From Halobacillus halophilus DSM 2266 (GTDB taxonomy: Bacteria > Bacillota > Bacilli > Bacillales > Halobacillaceae), in contig NC_017668.1 in NCBI RefSeq assembly GCF_000284515.1, positions 2,542,001 through 2,606,000 on the forward strand: DNA of 64,000 bases, written 5' to 3'. Made by a program: the position numbers and the translations under genes. Shown in pieces: positions 8,448 to 17,474 of this stretch. Within the stretch, counting starts at the first letter, position 1. Every line of letters starts with the position of its first letter. The notes beneath the pieces are model-generated. The model was not told where the DNA came from. It made no database searches and saw nothing but the letters and a program-made list of their open reading frames with translations.

Positions 8448-9257
8448 GTGAAATGGGGAATCATCGGTACTGGTAATATGGGGAGTATGCTCACAACTTC
8501 CTTGGTGAAGAGCGGAGCAGTAAGCGCAAGTGATCTTATTATATACAACCGCACAGCACAGAAAGCTTTAGATTTACAAAAGGACGAAGCTGAACTTACC
8601 GTTGCTGAGAATTTAAAGGAAGTTGCGAAAAAAAGTGATATTCTATTCTTATGTGTTAAGCCGCATCACTACAGCCAAGTCTTGAATGAGATAAAAAATG
8701 AACTAACTCTGAATCAATGTCTTGTGTCCATTACAAGTCCGGTTTCTGTAGAAGATCTGGAAAACAAAGTTTCTTGTCAGGTAGCAAGAATTGTCCCTTC
8801 TATTACGAACCATGCTCACGCTGGCGTAAGTTTATTTACATTCGGATCAAGAGTTACAGGCTCTGTAAAACAAAATTTGTGGAACACATTCGAGTATATT
8901 TCAAAGCCGTCAACCATTGAAGAAGACCACATACGGGCAGCTTCGGATATGGTCTCCTGTGGACCAGCTTTCATCAGTTTCTTATTAAAAGAATGGATTG
9001 AGGCTGCCGGTGAGGTAACGGGGATCTCTGAGAAGAAAGCTACAGAACTTACGGAAAATATGATGATTGGATTGGGAAGTTTATTATCAAAGGAGATCTT
9101 CACTCTCGATGAGTTAATGGAGAAAGTAACCGTTAAAGGCGGAGTGACGGGGGAAGGTTTGAAAGCACTTGAAGCACACATTGGCTCTCTTTTTCAAGAG
9201 ATGTTTAAGGCAACACAAAACAAGCACAAGGAAGATAAGATTGGGATTGATCTTTAA
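8448..9257 (+). CDS. comER: ComER, pyrroline-5-carboxylate reductase-like protein
   Basis: 269 residues. The N-terminus is a Rossmann dinucleotide-binding fold (MKWGIIGTGNMGSML) and the C-terminal half resembles the ProC dimerisation domain (SCGPAFISFLL; TVKGGVTGEGLKALE). B. subtilis ComER is read divergently from the comE operon; its substrate is unclear and it has been linked to sporulation and biofilm control. The start is a GTG with AAGGAGGGG 7 nt upstream. A proline biosynthesis role cannot be excluded from sequence alone. Confidence 0.92.
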   Translation: MKWGIIGTGNMGSMLTTSLVKSGAVSASDLIIYNRTAQKALDLQKDEAELTVAENLKEVAKKSDILFLCVKPHHYSQVLNEIKNELTLNQCLVSITSPVSVEDLENKVSCQVARIVPSITNHAHAGVSLFTFGSRVTGSVKQNLWNTFEYISKPSTIEEDHIRAASDMVSCGPAFISFLLKEWIEAAGEVTGISEKKATELTENMMIGLGSLLSKEIFTLDELMEKVTVKGGVTGEGLKALEAHIGSLFQEMFKATQNKHKEDKIGIDL

Positions 9258-9314
9258 TCATAACCTAAATAGTATAATACGACATAAAAATCGTAAATCC
9301 TCTAAAAAAAACAA

Positions 9315-9345
9315 AAAAGGAGTACGTATTTTACGCACTCCTTTT
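9315..9345. terminator. Bidirectional terminator between comER and yqeM
   Basis: Stem AAAAGGAGTACGTA with TACGCACTCCTTTT (one mismatch) and a 3-nt loop. A-run and T-run on opposite sides suit both converging genes; the yqeM stop is at its edge. Confidence 0.75.
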
Positions 9346-10082
9346 CATACATTAGTTTTTTGACAGACAAAAAATATCCGTTCTCCGCTGTCCATGATTT
9401 CCAATTGAAAATCTGAGCTGATTAACTGGATTTTGAAGCCCGTCTGCACCAGCCATTCACTTAATTGTTCAGGTGAGTAACCTTGCTGAACATGCTGTTC
9501 GTCAAATCTTTCGTAATTAGGACCATTTTGCACGAAAAATGTTAGGTCATGTACCATTCGATTTTCAATTTCATCCGGGTCACAAAACCAAATATAAGAT
9601 AAATCATCATAAACCTCAGCAAAGGTTGCACCAATCATATTATTTTGAATATGATCAATAGAATGCACATCGAAAATAAATAAACCTGAAGGAGAAAGTG
9701 CTTCATATATACTGCGAAAAGCTCGAATTACATCTTGCTGATCTGATAAATAATTCATAACATCACAGTAGCTAATGATACATTCCACATCTTTTAGACC
9801 GGCTAAATCAGTTATGTCCTGTTGAAGCCATTGAATTTTAGCGGATGAATTCTTCTGATGAGCGACTGCCAGCATATCCTCAGACAAATCAACACCTGTA
9901 AGGAGATAACCTTCTTCATTTAGCCGATGTGTTACTTCCCCAGTGCCACAGCCAGCATCTACTATAGACTGAGCATTCGGAAGAAAACGCTCAATCATTT
10001 TGTTCGTAAAGTCAACCCAATGATCGTAAGGTGCATCCTTCATCAGCCGATCATATACTTGAGCCATTTGTTGATAGCTCAT
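9345..10082 (-). CDS. yqeM: YqeM, SAM-dependent methyltransferase
   Basis: 245 residues with a class I methyltransferase fold: motif I is VDAGCGTGEVTHRL (about residues 41-54) followed by the acidic residue in TGVDLSEDML that binds the SAM ribose. The N-terminus MSYQQMAQVYDRLM is typical of YqeM. Substrate unknown. It follows rsfS by 4 nt in the nadD-yqeK-rsfS-yqeM operon, as in B. subtilis. Confidence 0.92.
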   Translation of the reverse strand: MSYQQMAQVYDRLMKDAPYDHWVDFTNKMIERFLPNAQSIVDAGCGTGEVTHRLNEEGYLLTGVDLSEDMLAVAHQKNSSAKIQWLQQDITDLAGLKDVECIISYCDVMNYLSDQQDVIRAFRSIYEALSPSGLFIFDVHSIDHIQNNMIGATFAEVYDDLSYIWFCDPDEIENRMVHDLTFFVQNGPNYERFDEQHVQQGYSPEQLSEWLVQTGFKIQLISSDFQLEIMDSGERIFFVCQKTNV

Positions 10083-10086
10083 GCCT

Positions 10087-10440
10087 TCAGCCTTCTAGCC
10101 CCTCAAGAGCTACTGTAGAAGCATCTCCCCAAAGTCGTTCGAGATTATAATAGTGACGTTCATCTTTATGGAAGATATGACAGATCACGTCGTTTAGATC
10201 TACAAGAATCCATCGAGCCTGTTCAAATCCTTCCATCCTTTTTACATCAATGCCATTTTCTTCGGCTTGGTTCTTTAATTCTCTAGCTATCGCCTGCACC
10301 TGACGCTCGTTAGAGCCTTCACATATCAGGAAATAGTCGGCAATTAAGGATACATCCGACATATCTAACACCACAATATCTGTGGCTCTTTTCTCATCGC
10401 ATGCCTGTGCGGCTATAGTTACTAATTCTTTACTTTCCAT
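10087..10440 (-). CDS. rsfS: Ribosomal silencing factor RsfS
   Basis: 117 residues, the normal size. RsfS binds ribosomal protein L14 and blocks joining of subunits when nutrients are short. The conserved segments DIVVLDMSDVSLIADYFLICEGSNERQVQAIA and WILVDLNDVICHIF are split here as two recognisable blocks. Expressed with yqeK and nadD, as in most Firmicutes. Confidence 0.96.
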   Translation of the reverse strand: MESKELVTIAAQACDEKRATDIVVLDMSDVSLIADYFLICEGSNERQVQAIARELKNQAEENGIDVKRMEGFEQARWILVDLNDVICHIFHKDERHYYNLERLWGDASTVALEGLEG

Positions 10441-10481
10441 TCTGTTCCTCCCTAGTTCATCTTTGTCTCTTTTACAAAACT

Positions 10482-11042
10482 CTATATTAAATCATTATAT
10501 GCATGAAACGTGTCCGGATAAACGGTTCTTTCCTTATTTATTAAAAAAACTGCTGTATTTTTTAATGCAAGCAGACAAGCCTGATCTAAGCTTGTAAGGG
10601 ATTTATCCCTTACTTCTTCCACGCCGGGAAAATCTCTTCCAGGTTCAATATAATCCGCTAAAAATACCACTTTATCTAACACACTCATGTGCTTTTTACC
10701 AGTGGTGTGGCAAGCAATAGCTGAAATAACTTCTGGATCTTCAAGCCCTATTTCCTTTTCAAGCATGTAGGCTCCTACAGGGCCATGCCATAATTCGTGA
10801 TGGTAGTCAAGTAAATCTTTAGGAAGTCTGCGCTCTTGCTCAATCCATCGCTTCATCTCATCCAAAGGTTTATACTTCGCATAATCATGCAACGCTGCAG
10901 CCAATTCAGCTTTCTTCACATCTGCTCCAAAACGTTCAGCCAGTGTAACGGCTTCATCCGTTACACGTATAGTATGTTCATATCTGGATTTCTTTAAAGC
11001 AGGTCTTACATAATCTAATGCTTCATTTCGAGTCAGCTGCAT
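10482..11042 (-). CDS. yqeK: HD-domain phosphohydrolase YqeK (Ap4A hydrolase)
   Basis: 186 residues. The HD superfamily metal ligands are visible: H in YEHTIRVTDEA, HD in AALHDYAKY, and H at HHELWHGPVGAYML and CHTTGKKHMS. YqeK-type proteins hydrolyse diadenosine tetraphosphate symmetrically. It overlaps the 3' end of nadD by 20 nt, implying coupled translation. Confidence 0.93.
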   Translation of the reverse strand: MQLTRNEALDYVRPALKKSRYEHTIRVTDEAVTLAERFGADVKKAELAAALHDYAKYKPLDEMKRWIEQERRLPKDLLDYHHELWHGPVGAYMLEKEIGLEDPEVISAIACHTTGKKHMSVLDKVVFLADYIEPGRDFPGVEEVRDKSLTSLDQACLLALKNTAVFLINKERTVYPDTFHAYNDLI

Positions 11043-11598
11043 ATAATTGATGCTCCTTTATATAAAGGTTTACAGATTCAGGAACGAGATATCTTACACT
11101 TTTTGAAGAGCTTAGCCTGTTTCTAATACGAGAAGAAGAAATATCAATTAATGGAATTTCCACCTGGTGAACAGGTAGTGGAGGATGCCAGTCGTAACCA
11201 GGTCGCTTTATTCCTACAAATTCAACCATAGCGTTTAATTCATCGATCCTGTCCCATTTAGGCAGATGCTCTACCATATCTCCTCCGATAATAAAGAAAA
11301 AAGTATGCTCTTTGAATTGTCCCATTAAATACTTCATCGTATCTACCGTATAAGACGTCCCTTTTCTAGTCAACTCTGCATTACATATTTTGAAATGTGG
11401 ATTATCTTCAACAGCCTTTTCCACCATAGCCAGCCGGTCTTCAGCTGAAACAGCAGCTTTTTGTTTATGCGGTGGAATATGGGAAGGCAAAAACCATACC
11501 TCATCCAGTTCCATTTCGCTCCGTGTAAATTCTGCCATAATCAAGTGTCCTTGATGAGGAGGATCAAAGGTTCCTCCTAAAATACCGATTCGTTTCAT
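11023..11598 (-). CDS. nadD: Nicotinate-nucleotide adenylyltransferase
   Basis: 191 residues. NadD makes nicotinate adenine dinucleotide from NaMN and ATP in NAD synthesis. The nucleotidyl-transferase motif GGTFDPPHQGHL is at residues 8-19 and the C-terminal ISSSRIRNRL motif near residue 153. Lies between yhbY and yqeK in one minus-strand operon. Confidence 0.97.
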   Translation of the reverse strand: MKRIGILGGTFDPPHQGHLIMAEFTRSEMELDEVWFLPSHIPPHKQKAAVSAEDRLAMVEKAVEDNPHFKICNAELTRKGTSYTVDTMKYLMGQFKEHTFFFIIGGDMVEHLPKWDRIDELNAMVEFVGIKRPGYDWHPPLPVHQVEIPLIDISSSRIRNRLSSSKSVRYLVPESVNLYIKEHQLYAADSK

Positions 11599-11610
11599 AT
11601 TAGAACTCCT

Positions 11611-11901
11611 TTACGGCAGCTCAATTTGTTTGTTTTCTTTCGATTCTTTATAAAGAATAATGGTGTTACCGATAACCTGAACAATTTGCGCCCCTGTAGA
11701 CTTGGCTATTTGATCAGCCACCTCTTTGTTATCTTCAAAACAATTTTGCAGGATACTCACCTTAATCAGCTCTCTTTTTTCAAGGGCTTCTTCCATTTGA
11801 GTAGTCATATTTTCATTTACCCCTGCTTTTCCTACTTGAAAAATGGGTTGTACATGGTGTGATTCAGCACGCAAATGCTTTTTTTGTTTACTTGTTAACA
11901 T
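11611..11901 (-). CDS. yhbY: CRM-domain ribosome assembly RNA-binding protein
   Basis: 96 residues, one CRS1/YhbY (CRM) domain: LTSKQKKHLRAESHHVQP at the start, then the GKAGVNE loop and LIKVSILQN. Such proteins bind 23S rRNA precursors. Named yqeI in B. subtilis. It starts 1 nt after aroE ends. Confidence 0.95.
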   Translation of the reverse strand: MLTSKQKKHLRAESHHVQPIFQVGKAGVNENMTTQMEEALEKRELIKVSILQNCFEDNKEVADQIAKSTGAQIVQVIGNTIILYKESKENKQIELP

Positions 11902-11902
11902 T

Positions 11903-12739
11903 CTATACCCCTTTCAGTTTTTTTTCGAAACCTTCCAATAATAAGGAAGCGTCCGGGTTGGTGTCCGTCCATATATGAAAAGCATATACCGCTTGCTGCA
12001 GAAGCATTTCATGTCCAAAATGCAGCTTAGCTCCCCTATTTTTAGCCTCTTGCAGAAAACGGGTTTCAAGCGGGCGATATACAATATCACTGACTACTGT
12101 CCCCTCTTTCAAATTATAAAGAGGAATGATGGCGGTATGATCATTTGGACTCATACCGACCACGGTTGTTTGTACAATCAAACCATAGTCGTTTAATTGT
12201 TCCACTGCCTTATCTAAAGACAATGCTTTTGATTCACTGTTTGTGGAAGCACTTTTTATAACCTCTTCCGCCTTCTCAATTGTGCGATTCGCAATATCAA
12301 TTTTAGACAGTCCTGCTTCTAAAAGGGCGTGATAAATGCCCCTAGAAGCTCCCCCGCTTCCAATAATAAGAACACGCTGTTCATTATAAAATAACTCTGG
12401 ATACCTATTCCTGACAGAAACAGCGAATCCTATGCCGTCTGTATTGTAGCCTACCCATCCGCGCGCCGTGTTTTTAACTGTGTTCACAGCCCCTAGTTCA
12501 CGAGCACTGCTATCGACTTCATCAAGGTAAGGAATAATCTTTTCTTTATAAGGAACGGTGATATTAAAACCATCTAAGCCTTTATCTTTTAGTTCATGGA
12601 TTTGATGATCGAATGTATCCGGATCAATATCAAATAACTCATAGGTACCTTCCAATCCTTCATGCTCCATAAGCCGTTCGTGGATCCACGGAGATAATGA
12701 ATGACCAACTGGATGACCAATTAAACCAAGTCTAAGCAA
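11903..12739 (-). CDS. aroE: Shikimate dehydrogenase
   Basis: 278 residues. Catalyses NADPH reduction of 3-dehydroshikimate in aromatic amino-acid synthesis. N-terminal substrate domain with GHPVGHSLSPWIHE and the catalytic lysine in NITVPYKE (about residue 66), then the NADP-binding glycine-rich loop GSGGASRG near residue 127. Between yqeH and yhbY as in B. subtilis. Confidence 0.97.
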   Translation of the reverse strand: MLRLGLIGHPVGHSLSPWIHERLMEHEGLEGTYELFDIDPDTFDHQIHELKDKGLDGFNITVPYKEKIIPYLDEVDSSARELGAVNTVKNTARGWVGYNTDGIGFAVSVRNRYPELFYNEQRVLIIGSGGASRGIYHALLEAGLSKIDIANRTIEKAEEVIKSASTNSESKALSLDKAVEQLNDYGLIVQTTVVGMSPNDHTAIIPLYNLKEGTVVSDIVYRPLETRFLQEAKNRGAKLHFGHEMLLQQAVYAFHIWTDTNPDASLLLEGFEKKLKGV

Positions 12740-12750
12740 TAGTTCCCCTC

Positions 12751-13851
12751 CTATATTAACGATTCACGTAAAGACACTTTAACGCCTTCAGGGACGTGGA
12801 CGGTTACATTTATATGTCCTTCCGGAACTGTAATCCAGCCCAGACCGGAAAACACAATGTCTGTTTTATCTTCTTTAATTCTGAACGTTTGTTTTTTAAG
12901 CGGCGGTAGTTTTTCCATCGTACGGCTGTCTGGGGGAACTAGTAGTTCTCCTAGATGATTCTGATATAGATCATCAGCTTTCTCTAATTTCGTTCGGTGA
13001 ATGTTGATCTCATTTGAAAAATAACATACAAACGAGGTACGAGAGCCACTTTCAAAATCCAGCCTGGCAAGTCCACCAAAATATAACGTTTGAGCTTCAT
13101 TCAGCTGATAAATTTTCGGCTTTACTTCTCTTCTGGGAGTAATAACTTTTAAATCTTGTTCTGATACATAATGAGCCATTTGATGGCGCTGAATAACTCC
13201 TGGAGTATCAAATAGAGAACTATTTTCATCTAATGGAATATCTATAAAACCAAGAGTGGTACCCGGGAAGTAAGATGTAGTAATCGCATCCTTCTCTCCC
13301 GAAGTATTTGAAATTAACGTATTAATAAAAGTGGATTTCCCAACGTTTGTTGTTCCTACTACGTAAACGTCTCCACCTTTTCGGTAGTGATCCATAGCCT
13401 TTGAAAGTTCTGTGATTCCTTGATTTTTTTCAGCGGAGATGAGAAATACATCTTCCACAATCAGCCCTTGCTCCTTTGCTGAGCGTTTCAGCCAGTGCTT
13501 AACCTTTTCATGGTTTACAGACTTAGGAAGGACATCCATTTTATTTCCTACAAGGATGACAGGATTATTACCTGTCAAACGTTTTAAGCCTGAAATAAAA
13601 CTTCCATTGAAATCAAAAATATCTACCAGTTGGATAATTAACCCTTTAGTATCACTAATCTGATGAAGCATCTCTAAAAAATCATCAGCATTATAAGGAA
13701 CATCCTGCACCTCATTATAATGCTTCAATCGAAAGCAGCGTTTACAAATTACATCTTCCCGTTCTAAAGCTGAAGGCGGGGCGTACCCAGGCTGCTCTGG
13801 ATGCGTTGTCTGAATCTCCGCTCCGCATCCCTGACAAAATATTTCGCTCAT
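12751..13851 (-). CDS. yqeH: Ribosome biogenesis GTPase YqeH
   Basis: 366 residues. A circularly permuted GTPase needed for 30S assembly. The N-terminal zinc finger is formed by CQGCGAEIQ and CKRCFRLKHY; the G4 motif NKMD (about residue 102) precedes the P-loop GTTNVGKSTFIN (about residue 165) and the G3-like DTPG. The C-terminal TRAP-like RNA-binding region follows. The start overlaps the yqeG stop by 1 nt, suggesting coupling. Confidence 0.97.
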   Translation of the reverse strand: MSEIFCQGCGAEIQTTHPEQPGYAPPSALEREDVICKRCFRLKHYNEVQDVPYNADDFLEMLHQISDTKGLIIQLVDIFDFNGSFISGLKRLTGNNPVILVGNKMDVLPKSVNHEKVKHWLKRSAKEQGLIVEDVFLISAEKNQGITELSKAMDHYRKGGDVYVVGTTNVGKSTFINTLISNTSGEKDAITTSYFPGTTLGFIDIPLDENSSLFDTPGVIQRHQMAHYVSEQDLKVITPRREVKPKIYQLNEAQTLYFGGLARLDFESGSRTSFVCYFSNEINIHRTKLEKADDLYQNHLGELLVPPDSRTMEKLPPLKKQTFRIKEDKTDIVFSGLGWITVPEGHINVTVHVPEGVKVSLRESLI

Positions 13852-14375
13852 TAACGATCACTCCTGTCCCAAGTAATTTTCCCTTTTCTTCTCATCCAAT
13901 TTAGTATTCGCCGCTCGATTTGTCGATTAAATTTCGTCAGCAGGCCATCTGTTTCTACGATCGGAACAACGAGGATAGTATGGTAACCAGCCATATTCCC
14001 GCCCAGTACGTCCGTAAGCAGTTGATCTCCGACTACTACAACTTCACCTTTTCTAAGCTTCATTTGCTTCCTTGCTTTTTTAAATGCCTTAGCTAAAGGT
14101 TTTCTGGCACTGTAAATAAATGTTGCATCTAACGGCTGAGAGAATAACTTAACTCGTGCTTCTTTATTATTAGAGACAATCGTAACCTGGATCCCATGAT
14201 CATTCATTTTTTGAAACCAGTCCTTGATGTCTTCTGTTGCATCTTCCACATTCCAAGCAACCAGGGTATTATCAAGGTCAGTAATAACCCCTTTGATTCC
14301 TTTATTTTTCAGTTCACTAGGGTCTACATCAAATATGCTAGGTACGTGCTCGTTTGGTAAAAACTTATTTAACAT
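13851..14375 (-). CDS. yqeG: YqeG, HAD-superfamily phosphatase
   Basis: 174 residues. HAD phosphatase core: catalytic aspartates in ITDLDNTLVAW, the threonine/serine motif TIVSNNKEAR, and VVGDQLLTDVLGGN with the metal-binding aspartates. Substrate unknown. The start at 14375 is chosen because GGAG lies 8 nt upstream; an in-frame GTG three codons earlier overlaps that site. First gene of the long yqeG-to-yqeM operon. Confidence 0.93.
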   Translation of the reverse strand: MLNKFLPNEHVPSIFDVDPSELKNKGIKGVITDLDNTLVAWNVEDATEDIKDWFQKMNDHGIQVTIVSNNKEARVKLFSQPLDATFIYSARKPLAKAFKKARKQMKLRKGEVVVVGDQLLTDVLGGNMAGYHTILVVPIVETDGLLTKFNRQIERRILNWMRRKGKITWDRSDR

Positions 14376-14419
14376 TTCTTTCACTCCATCTCATAAACAC
14401 AGGCAAAATCTCCTTATAC

Positions 14420-14448
14420 ATCATATACAAAAATGCTTCATGTTTCAA
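14420..14448 (-). promoter_or_regulatory. SigA promoter of the yqeG operon
   Basis: On the minus strand TTGAAA (14448-14443), 17 nt, TATGAT (14425-14420). It lies 45 nt upstream of yqeG and fires away from sda. Confidence 0.65.
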
Positions 14449-14510
14449 AAACGAATTTAAATGCTTGTACTAGAACGTAAATCGTTCGACAATTCCCGAC
14501 AGTTCTGCCC

Positions 14511-14612
14511 TGTGGATAAGTTTATACACATTTTCCACACTCGACTTCCTATGGCATCTCTAATTCGTTCATTAAAAATGAGAAAGTTATCTACATTTAC
14601 TTGTAGATAACT
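14511..14612. promoter_or_regulatory. Cluster of DnaA-box-like sites upstream of sda
   Basis: Five 9-mers close to the DnaA box TTATCCACA lie within about 100 bp: TGTGGATAA at 14511-14519 (perfect, minus strand), TTATACACA at 14522-14530, TTTTCCACA at 14531-14539, TTATCTACA at 14587-14595 and its mirror TGTAGATAA at 14602-14610. The last two form an 11-bp inverted repeat (arms 14585-14595 and 14602-14612). In B. subtilis DnaA binds upstream of sda and controls its transcription, linking replication to the sporulation checkpoint. Binding here is inferred. Confidence 0.75.
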
Positions 14613-14700
14613 GCCATATTGTAGGGAATTTAAGCTCATGGTAAGGTTAGAATACATTACTCGAAACGTTCATTTTGAACAATCAGGAGGTGGCTGTCAC

Positions 14701-14862
14701 ATGAGTGACAGAGGTATAAAACAATTATCTGATTCCCTGTTAATACAATCTTACCACAAAGCAATTGAACTGAATCTCTCGGAAGACTTCATTCTTCAAA
14801 TGAGAGAAGAACTCATAGCCAGATCGATCAATATGGATAATTTAGCTATCCAGGTCGGTTAA
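14701..14862 (+). CDS. sda: Sporulation checkpoint inhibitor Sda
   Basis: 53 residues. Sda blocks the sporulation histidine kinases KinA and KinB when DNA replication is perturbed. The helical-hairpin pattern is recognisable: QLSDSLLIQSYHKAIELNL, then SEDFILQMREELIARSI. Compared with the 46-residue form of B. subtilis it has a short N-terminal extension. The start has AGGAGGTG 8 nt upstream; the upstream in-frame ATG has none. Between yqeG and the mrp operon, under the DnaA-box cluster. Confidence 0.9.
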   Translation: MSDRGIKQLSDSLLIQSYHKAIELNLSEDFILQMREELIARSINMDNLAIQVG

Positions 14863-14905
14863 TATTTCACAATTTCCATTCTATAGAATTTTTCTTCCCC
14901 TGAAA

Positions 14906-14937
14906 AACTCGCTGACCATAAATCAGCGAGTTTTTTT
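14906..14937 (+). terminator. Terminator of sda
   Basis: Perfect 10-bp stem AACTCGCTGA / TCAGCGAGTT with a 7-nt loop, followed by a T-run. Confidence 0.88.
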
Positions 14938-15032
14938 ATAAAAAAATTATCTCTTCAATTTGAAGTGTCTCTTCTTATTTAATAGGGAATACTAAAAGGT
15001 GCATCAAATACGCGCTCGTTAGGATGCTACAG

Positions 15033-15062
15033 TTGAATAATGCCCCTGCTTTTGATTACAAT
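15033..15062 (+). promoter_or_regulatory. Candidate SigA promoter of the mrp operon
   Basis: TTGAAT (15033-15038), 18 nt, TACAAT (15057-15062); predicted leader of about 60 nt before mrpA. The rest of the region between sda and mrpA shows nothing else I recognise. Confidence 0.5.
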
Positions 15063-15131
15063 TGAAATCAACAGTACCATTAAGAAAGATTTTTGTTACT
15101 AAAGAAATTTTGTTGAGGGAGGAACAGCCAG

Positions 15132-17471
15132 ATGTTGCTGGTAGTATTATTGCCTTTTATCTTTGCGATTGCTATTCCATTTTTAAGTAAATGGAAAGAT
15201 AAATTTCATCCGGGGATTTTCGTCACCGTCATTCCCGCAATCATTTTCATTTATTTTGTACGTTTTATTGGGACGGGGTTTGAACCATTAACAAGAGAGT
15301 ACTCTTGGATACCTTCATTAGATATAAATGTAGTATTTTATCTAGATGGTCTTAGTTTATTGTTTGTGTTGTTAATAAGCGGGATTGGTGCCCTAGTTGC
15401 CTTTTACTCGATTTACTATCTACATAAATCAGAGCAACTGGGACATTTTTATGTGTACTTTTTAATATTTATGGGTTCTATGCTTGGAGTAGTCCTTTCC
15501 GATAATGTGTTCGTTCTATACAGTTTTTGGGAGTTTACTTCATTGTCGTCCTTTTTACTGATTGGATTCTGGAACTTTAAGCAAGAATCCCGGTACGGTG
15601 CTTTAAAGTCGATGCTCATTACTGTATTTGGCGGGCTAAGTTTGCTTGGCGGGCTTATTTTTATGAGTGTACTGACTAAAACCACAAGTATTCAAGGGAT
15701 GATTGACCAGCAAGAGCTTATCTTGAATAGTGAATTCTTCCCGTTAATTTTGGGACTTATTCTGCTAGGAGCATTTACAAAATCAGCTCAGTTTCCATTT
15801 CACATCTGGTTACCAGATGCAATGGAAGCACCAACTCCAGTAAGTGCTTATCTACACTCTGCAACTATGGTCAAAGCAGGTATCTATTTAGTTGCACGTT
15901 ACTCGCCTCTGCTGTCTGCGAGTGAATGGTTTTTCATTATTGTCTCAACGGTAGGAATTGTAACCCTTTGCTGGGGCTCTTATATGGCCGTCAGACAAAC
16001 TGATTTGAAAGCTATTCTTGCATTTTCTACCATTAGTCAGCTGGGTATGATCATGGCGATGCTTGGTTTTGGTACGGAAATAGCCGTATTTGCAGCCGTC
16101 TTCCATATCTTAAACCATGCTACCTTTAAAGGAAGCTTGTTCATGGTAGCTGGAATAGTCGATCATGAGGCTGGTACCCGTGACATTCGAAAATTAGGCG
16201 GTTTAATGACGTTTCTACCTATTACGGCCACACTTGCTTTGCTAGCTTCGTTTTCTATGGCTGGCGTACCTTTACCGTTCCTGAACGGCTTTTACAGTAA
16301 GGAACTCTTCTTTGATGCTTCCCTGCATCTGGAAGCTTCATCTGCAGGTATCACTGGTGTTCTGCAAGCAGCTCTTCCGTACTTAGCCGTCTTTGGAAGT
16401 ATTTTCACATTTGTATATTCCATGTATTTCTTTTTCAGCACGTTCAGGGGAAAATCCAATTTGGATCAATTGCCTAAGAAACCTCACGAAGCTCCCTGGG
16501 GTATGCTGGTTTCACCTTTTATCTTAGTCGCTGCGGTGATCGTCATTGGACTGTTTCCTAACCTGTTCAACCAATCTTTTATTGAACATGCGGCAAGCTC
16601 TGTAAGAGGGATGGAAATTCATGAACATCCTATTAAGTTCTGGCATGGCATTAAAGCTCCACTTATTATGTCACTAGCTGTTGTTTTTCTAGGTACCGCA
16701 TTGGTACTTTCGCGTAAAGTCTGGCAGCCTGTTTATAACTTCTTGCCCGGCCGCATGAGTTTCAATAAGGCTTACGATGGAATGGTCGACCGCCTTGAGT
16801 CGTATTCATCCATAGTTACTAAAGGGTATATGAATGGCTCTCTAAGTCGTTATGTACGTCTGGTACTTGCCGCCATTCTTGTCGTAACTTTTGCTTTTAT
16901 GGCGATTACTGGTGGATTTACGGTTGATACAAGCAATTTAGCAGAGATTACTTTGCCTGAAATATTTGTGGCTGTACTTATGATATGTGCAGCCGTAGGG
17001 ACGATTATTACAAATAACCGCATAGCTGCGATTCTCATATTAGGAGTGGTAGGTTACGGTCTATCTATGTTATTTGTATTATACAGAGCTCCTGATTTAG
17101 CCTTAACTCAATTAATTATAGAAACTGTTACGGTAGCCTTGTTCTTACTTGCTTTCTACCACCTTCCAAAAATGAGGAAGAAAAAGGAATCAGCAAGTAC
17201 ACGAACGTTGAATCTGATCATTTCTATTGGCTTTGGAGCGTTAATGACCATGGTCGCTATTTCGGCCCATAGTTCTAAATACTTTGAATCAATCGCAAGT
17301 TATTTCCTTGAAAAGTCCCATACCCTGGGCGGGGGCGATAATGTAGTAAACGTAATCCTTGTAGACTTTCGTGGATTAGATACATTGTTTGAAATCGTCG
17401 TTCTTGGAATTGCTGCTATGGCGATTTACGGTCTGGTTCGTTTAAGAGGTAAGGAAGAGGAGGAGGAATAA
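15132..17471 (+). CDS. mrpA: Mrp cation/proton antiporter subunit A
   Basis: 779 residues, a polytopic membrane protein related to respiratory complex I subunit NuoL. The proton-translocation core holds FTKSAQFPFHIWLPDAMEAPTP near residue 220 and the lysine-bearing LNHATFKGSLFMVAG. The C-terminal extension (PEIFVAVLMICAAVGTIITN; LYRAPDLALTQLIIETVTV) is typical of MrpA. With the other subunits it forms a hetero-oligomer exchanging Na+ (or K+) for H+, used for sodium and alkali resistance. GGGAGG lies upstream of the ATG. It is too short to be an MrpA-MrpB fusion, and the next gene is mrpC. Confidence 0.96.
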   Translation: MLLVVLLPFIFAIAIPFLSKWKDKFHPGIFVTVIPAIIFIYFVRFIGTGFEPLTREYSWIPSLDINVVFYLDGLSLLFVLLISGIGALVAFYSIYYLHKSEQLGHFYVYFLIFMGSMLGVVLSDNVFVLYSFWEFTSLSSFLLIGFWNFKQESRYGALKSMLITVFGGLSLLGGLIFMSVLTKTTSIQGMIDQQELILNSEFFPLILGLILLGAFTKSAQFPFHIWLPDAMEAPTPVSAYLHSATMVKAGIYLVARYSPLLSASEWFFIIVSTVGIVTLCWGSYMAVRQTDLKAILAFSTISQLGMIMAMLGFGTEIAVFAAVFHILNHATFKGSLFMVAGIVDHEAGTRDIRKLGGLMTFLPITATLALLASFSMAGVPLPFLNGFYSKELFFDASLHLEASSAGITGVLQAALPYLAVFGSIFTFVYSMYFFFSTFRGKSNLDQLPKKPHEAPWGMLVSPFILVAAVIVIGLFPNLFNQSFIEHAASSVRGMEIHEHPIKFWHGIKAPLIMSLAVVFLGTALVLSRKVWQPVYNFLPGRMSFNKAYDGMVDRLESYSSIVTKGYMNGSLSRYVRLVLAAILVVTFAFMAITGGFTVDTSNLAEITLPEIFVAVLMICAAVGTIITNNRIAAILILGVVGYGLSMLFVLYRAPDLALTQLIIETVTVALFLLAFYHLPKMRKKKESASTRTLNLIISIGFGALMTMVAISAHSSKYFESIASYFLEKSHTLGGGDNVVNVILVDFRGLDTLFEIVVLGIAAMAIYGLVRLRGKEEEEE

Positions 17472-17474
17472 TAA

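Noticed and set aside
8448-9257. Calling comER a proline biosynthesis gene (proC)
   Set aside because: The fold is ProC-like, but the divergent position next to the comE operon is that of comER; kept as comER with the alternative noted.
14511-14612. Possible replication origin, because of the DnaA boxes
   Set aside because: No dnaA or dnaN nearby and no obvious AT-rich unwinding element; the sites fit known DnaA control of sda better.
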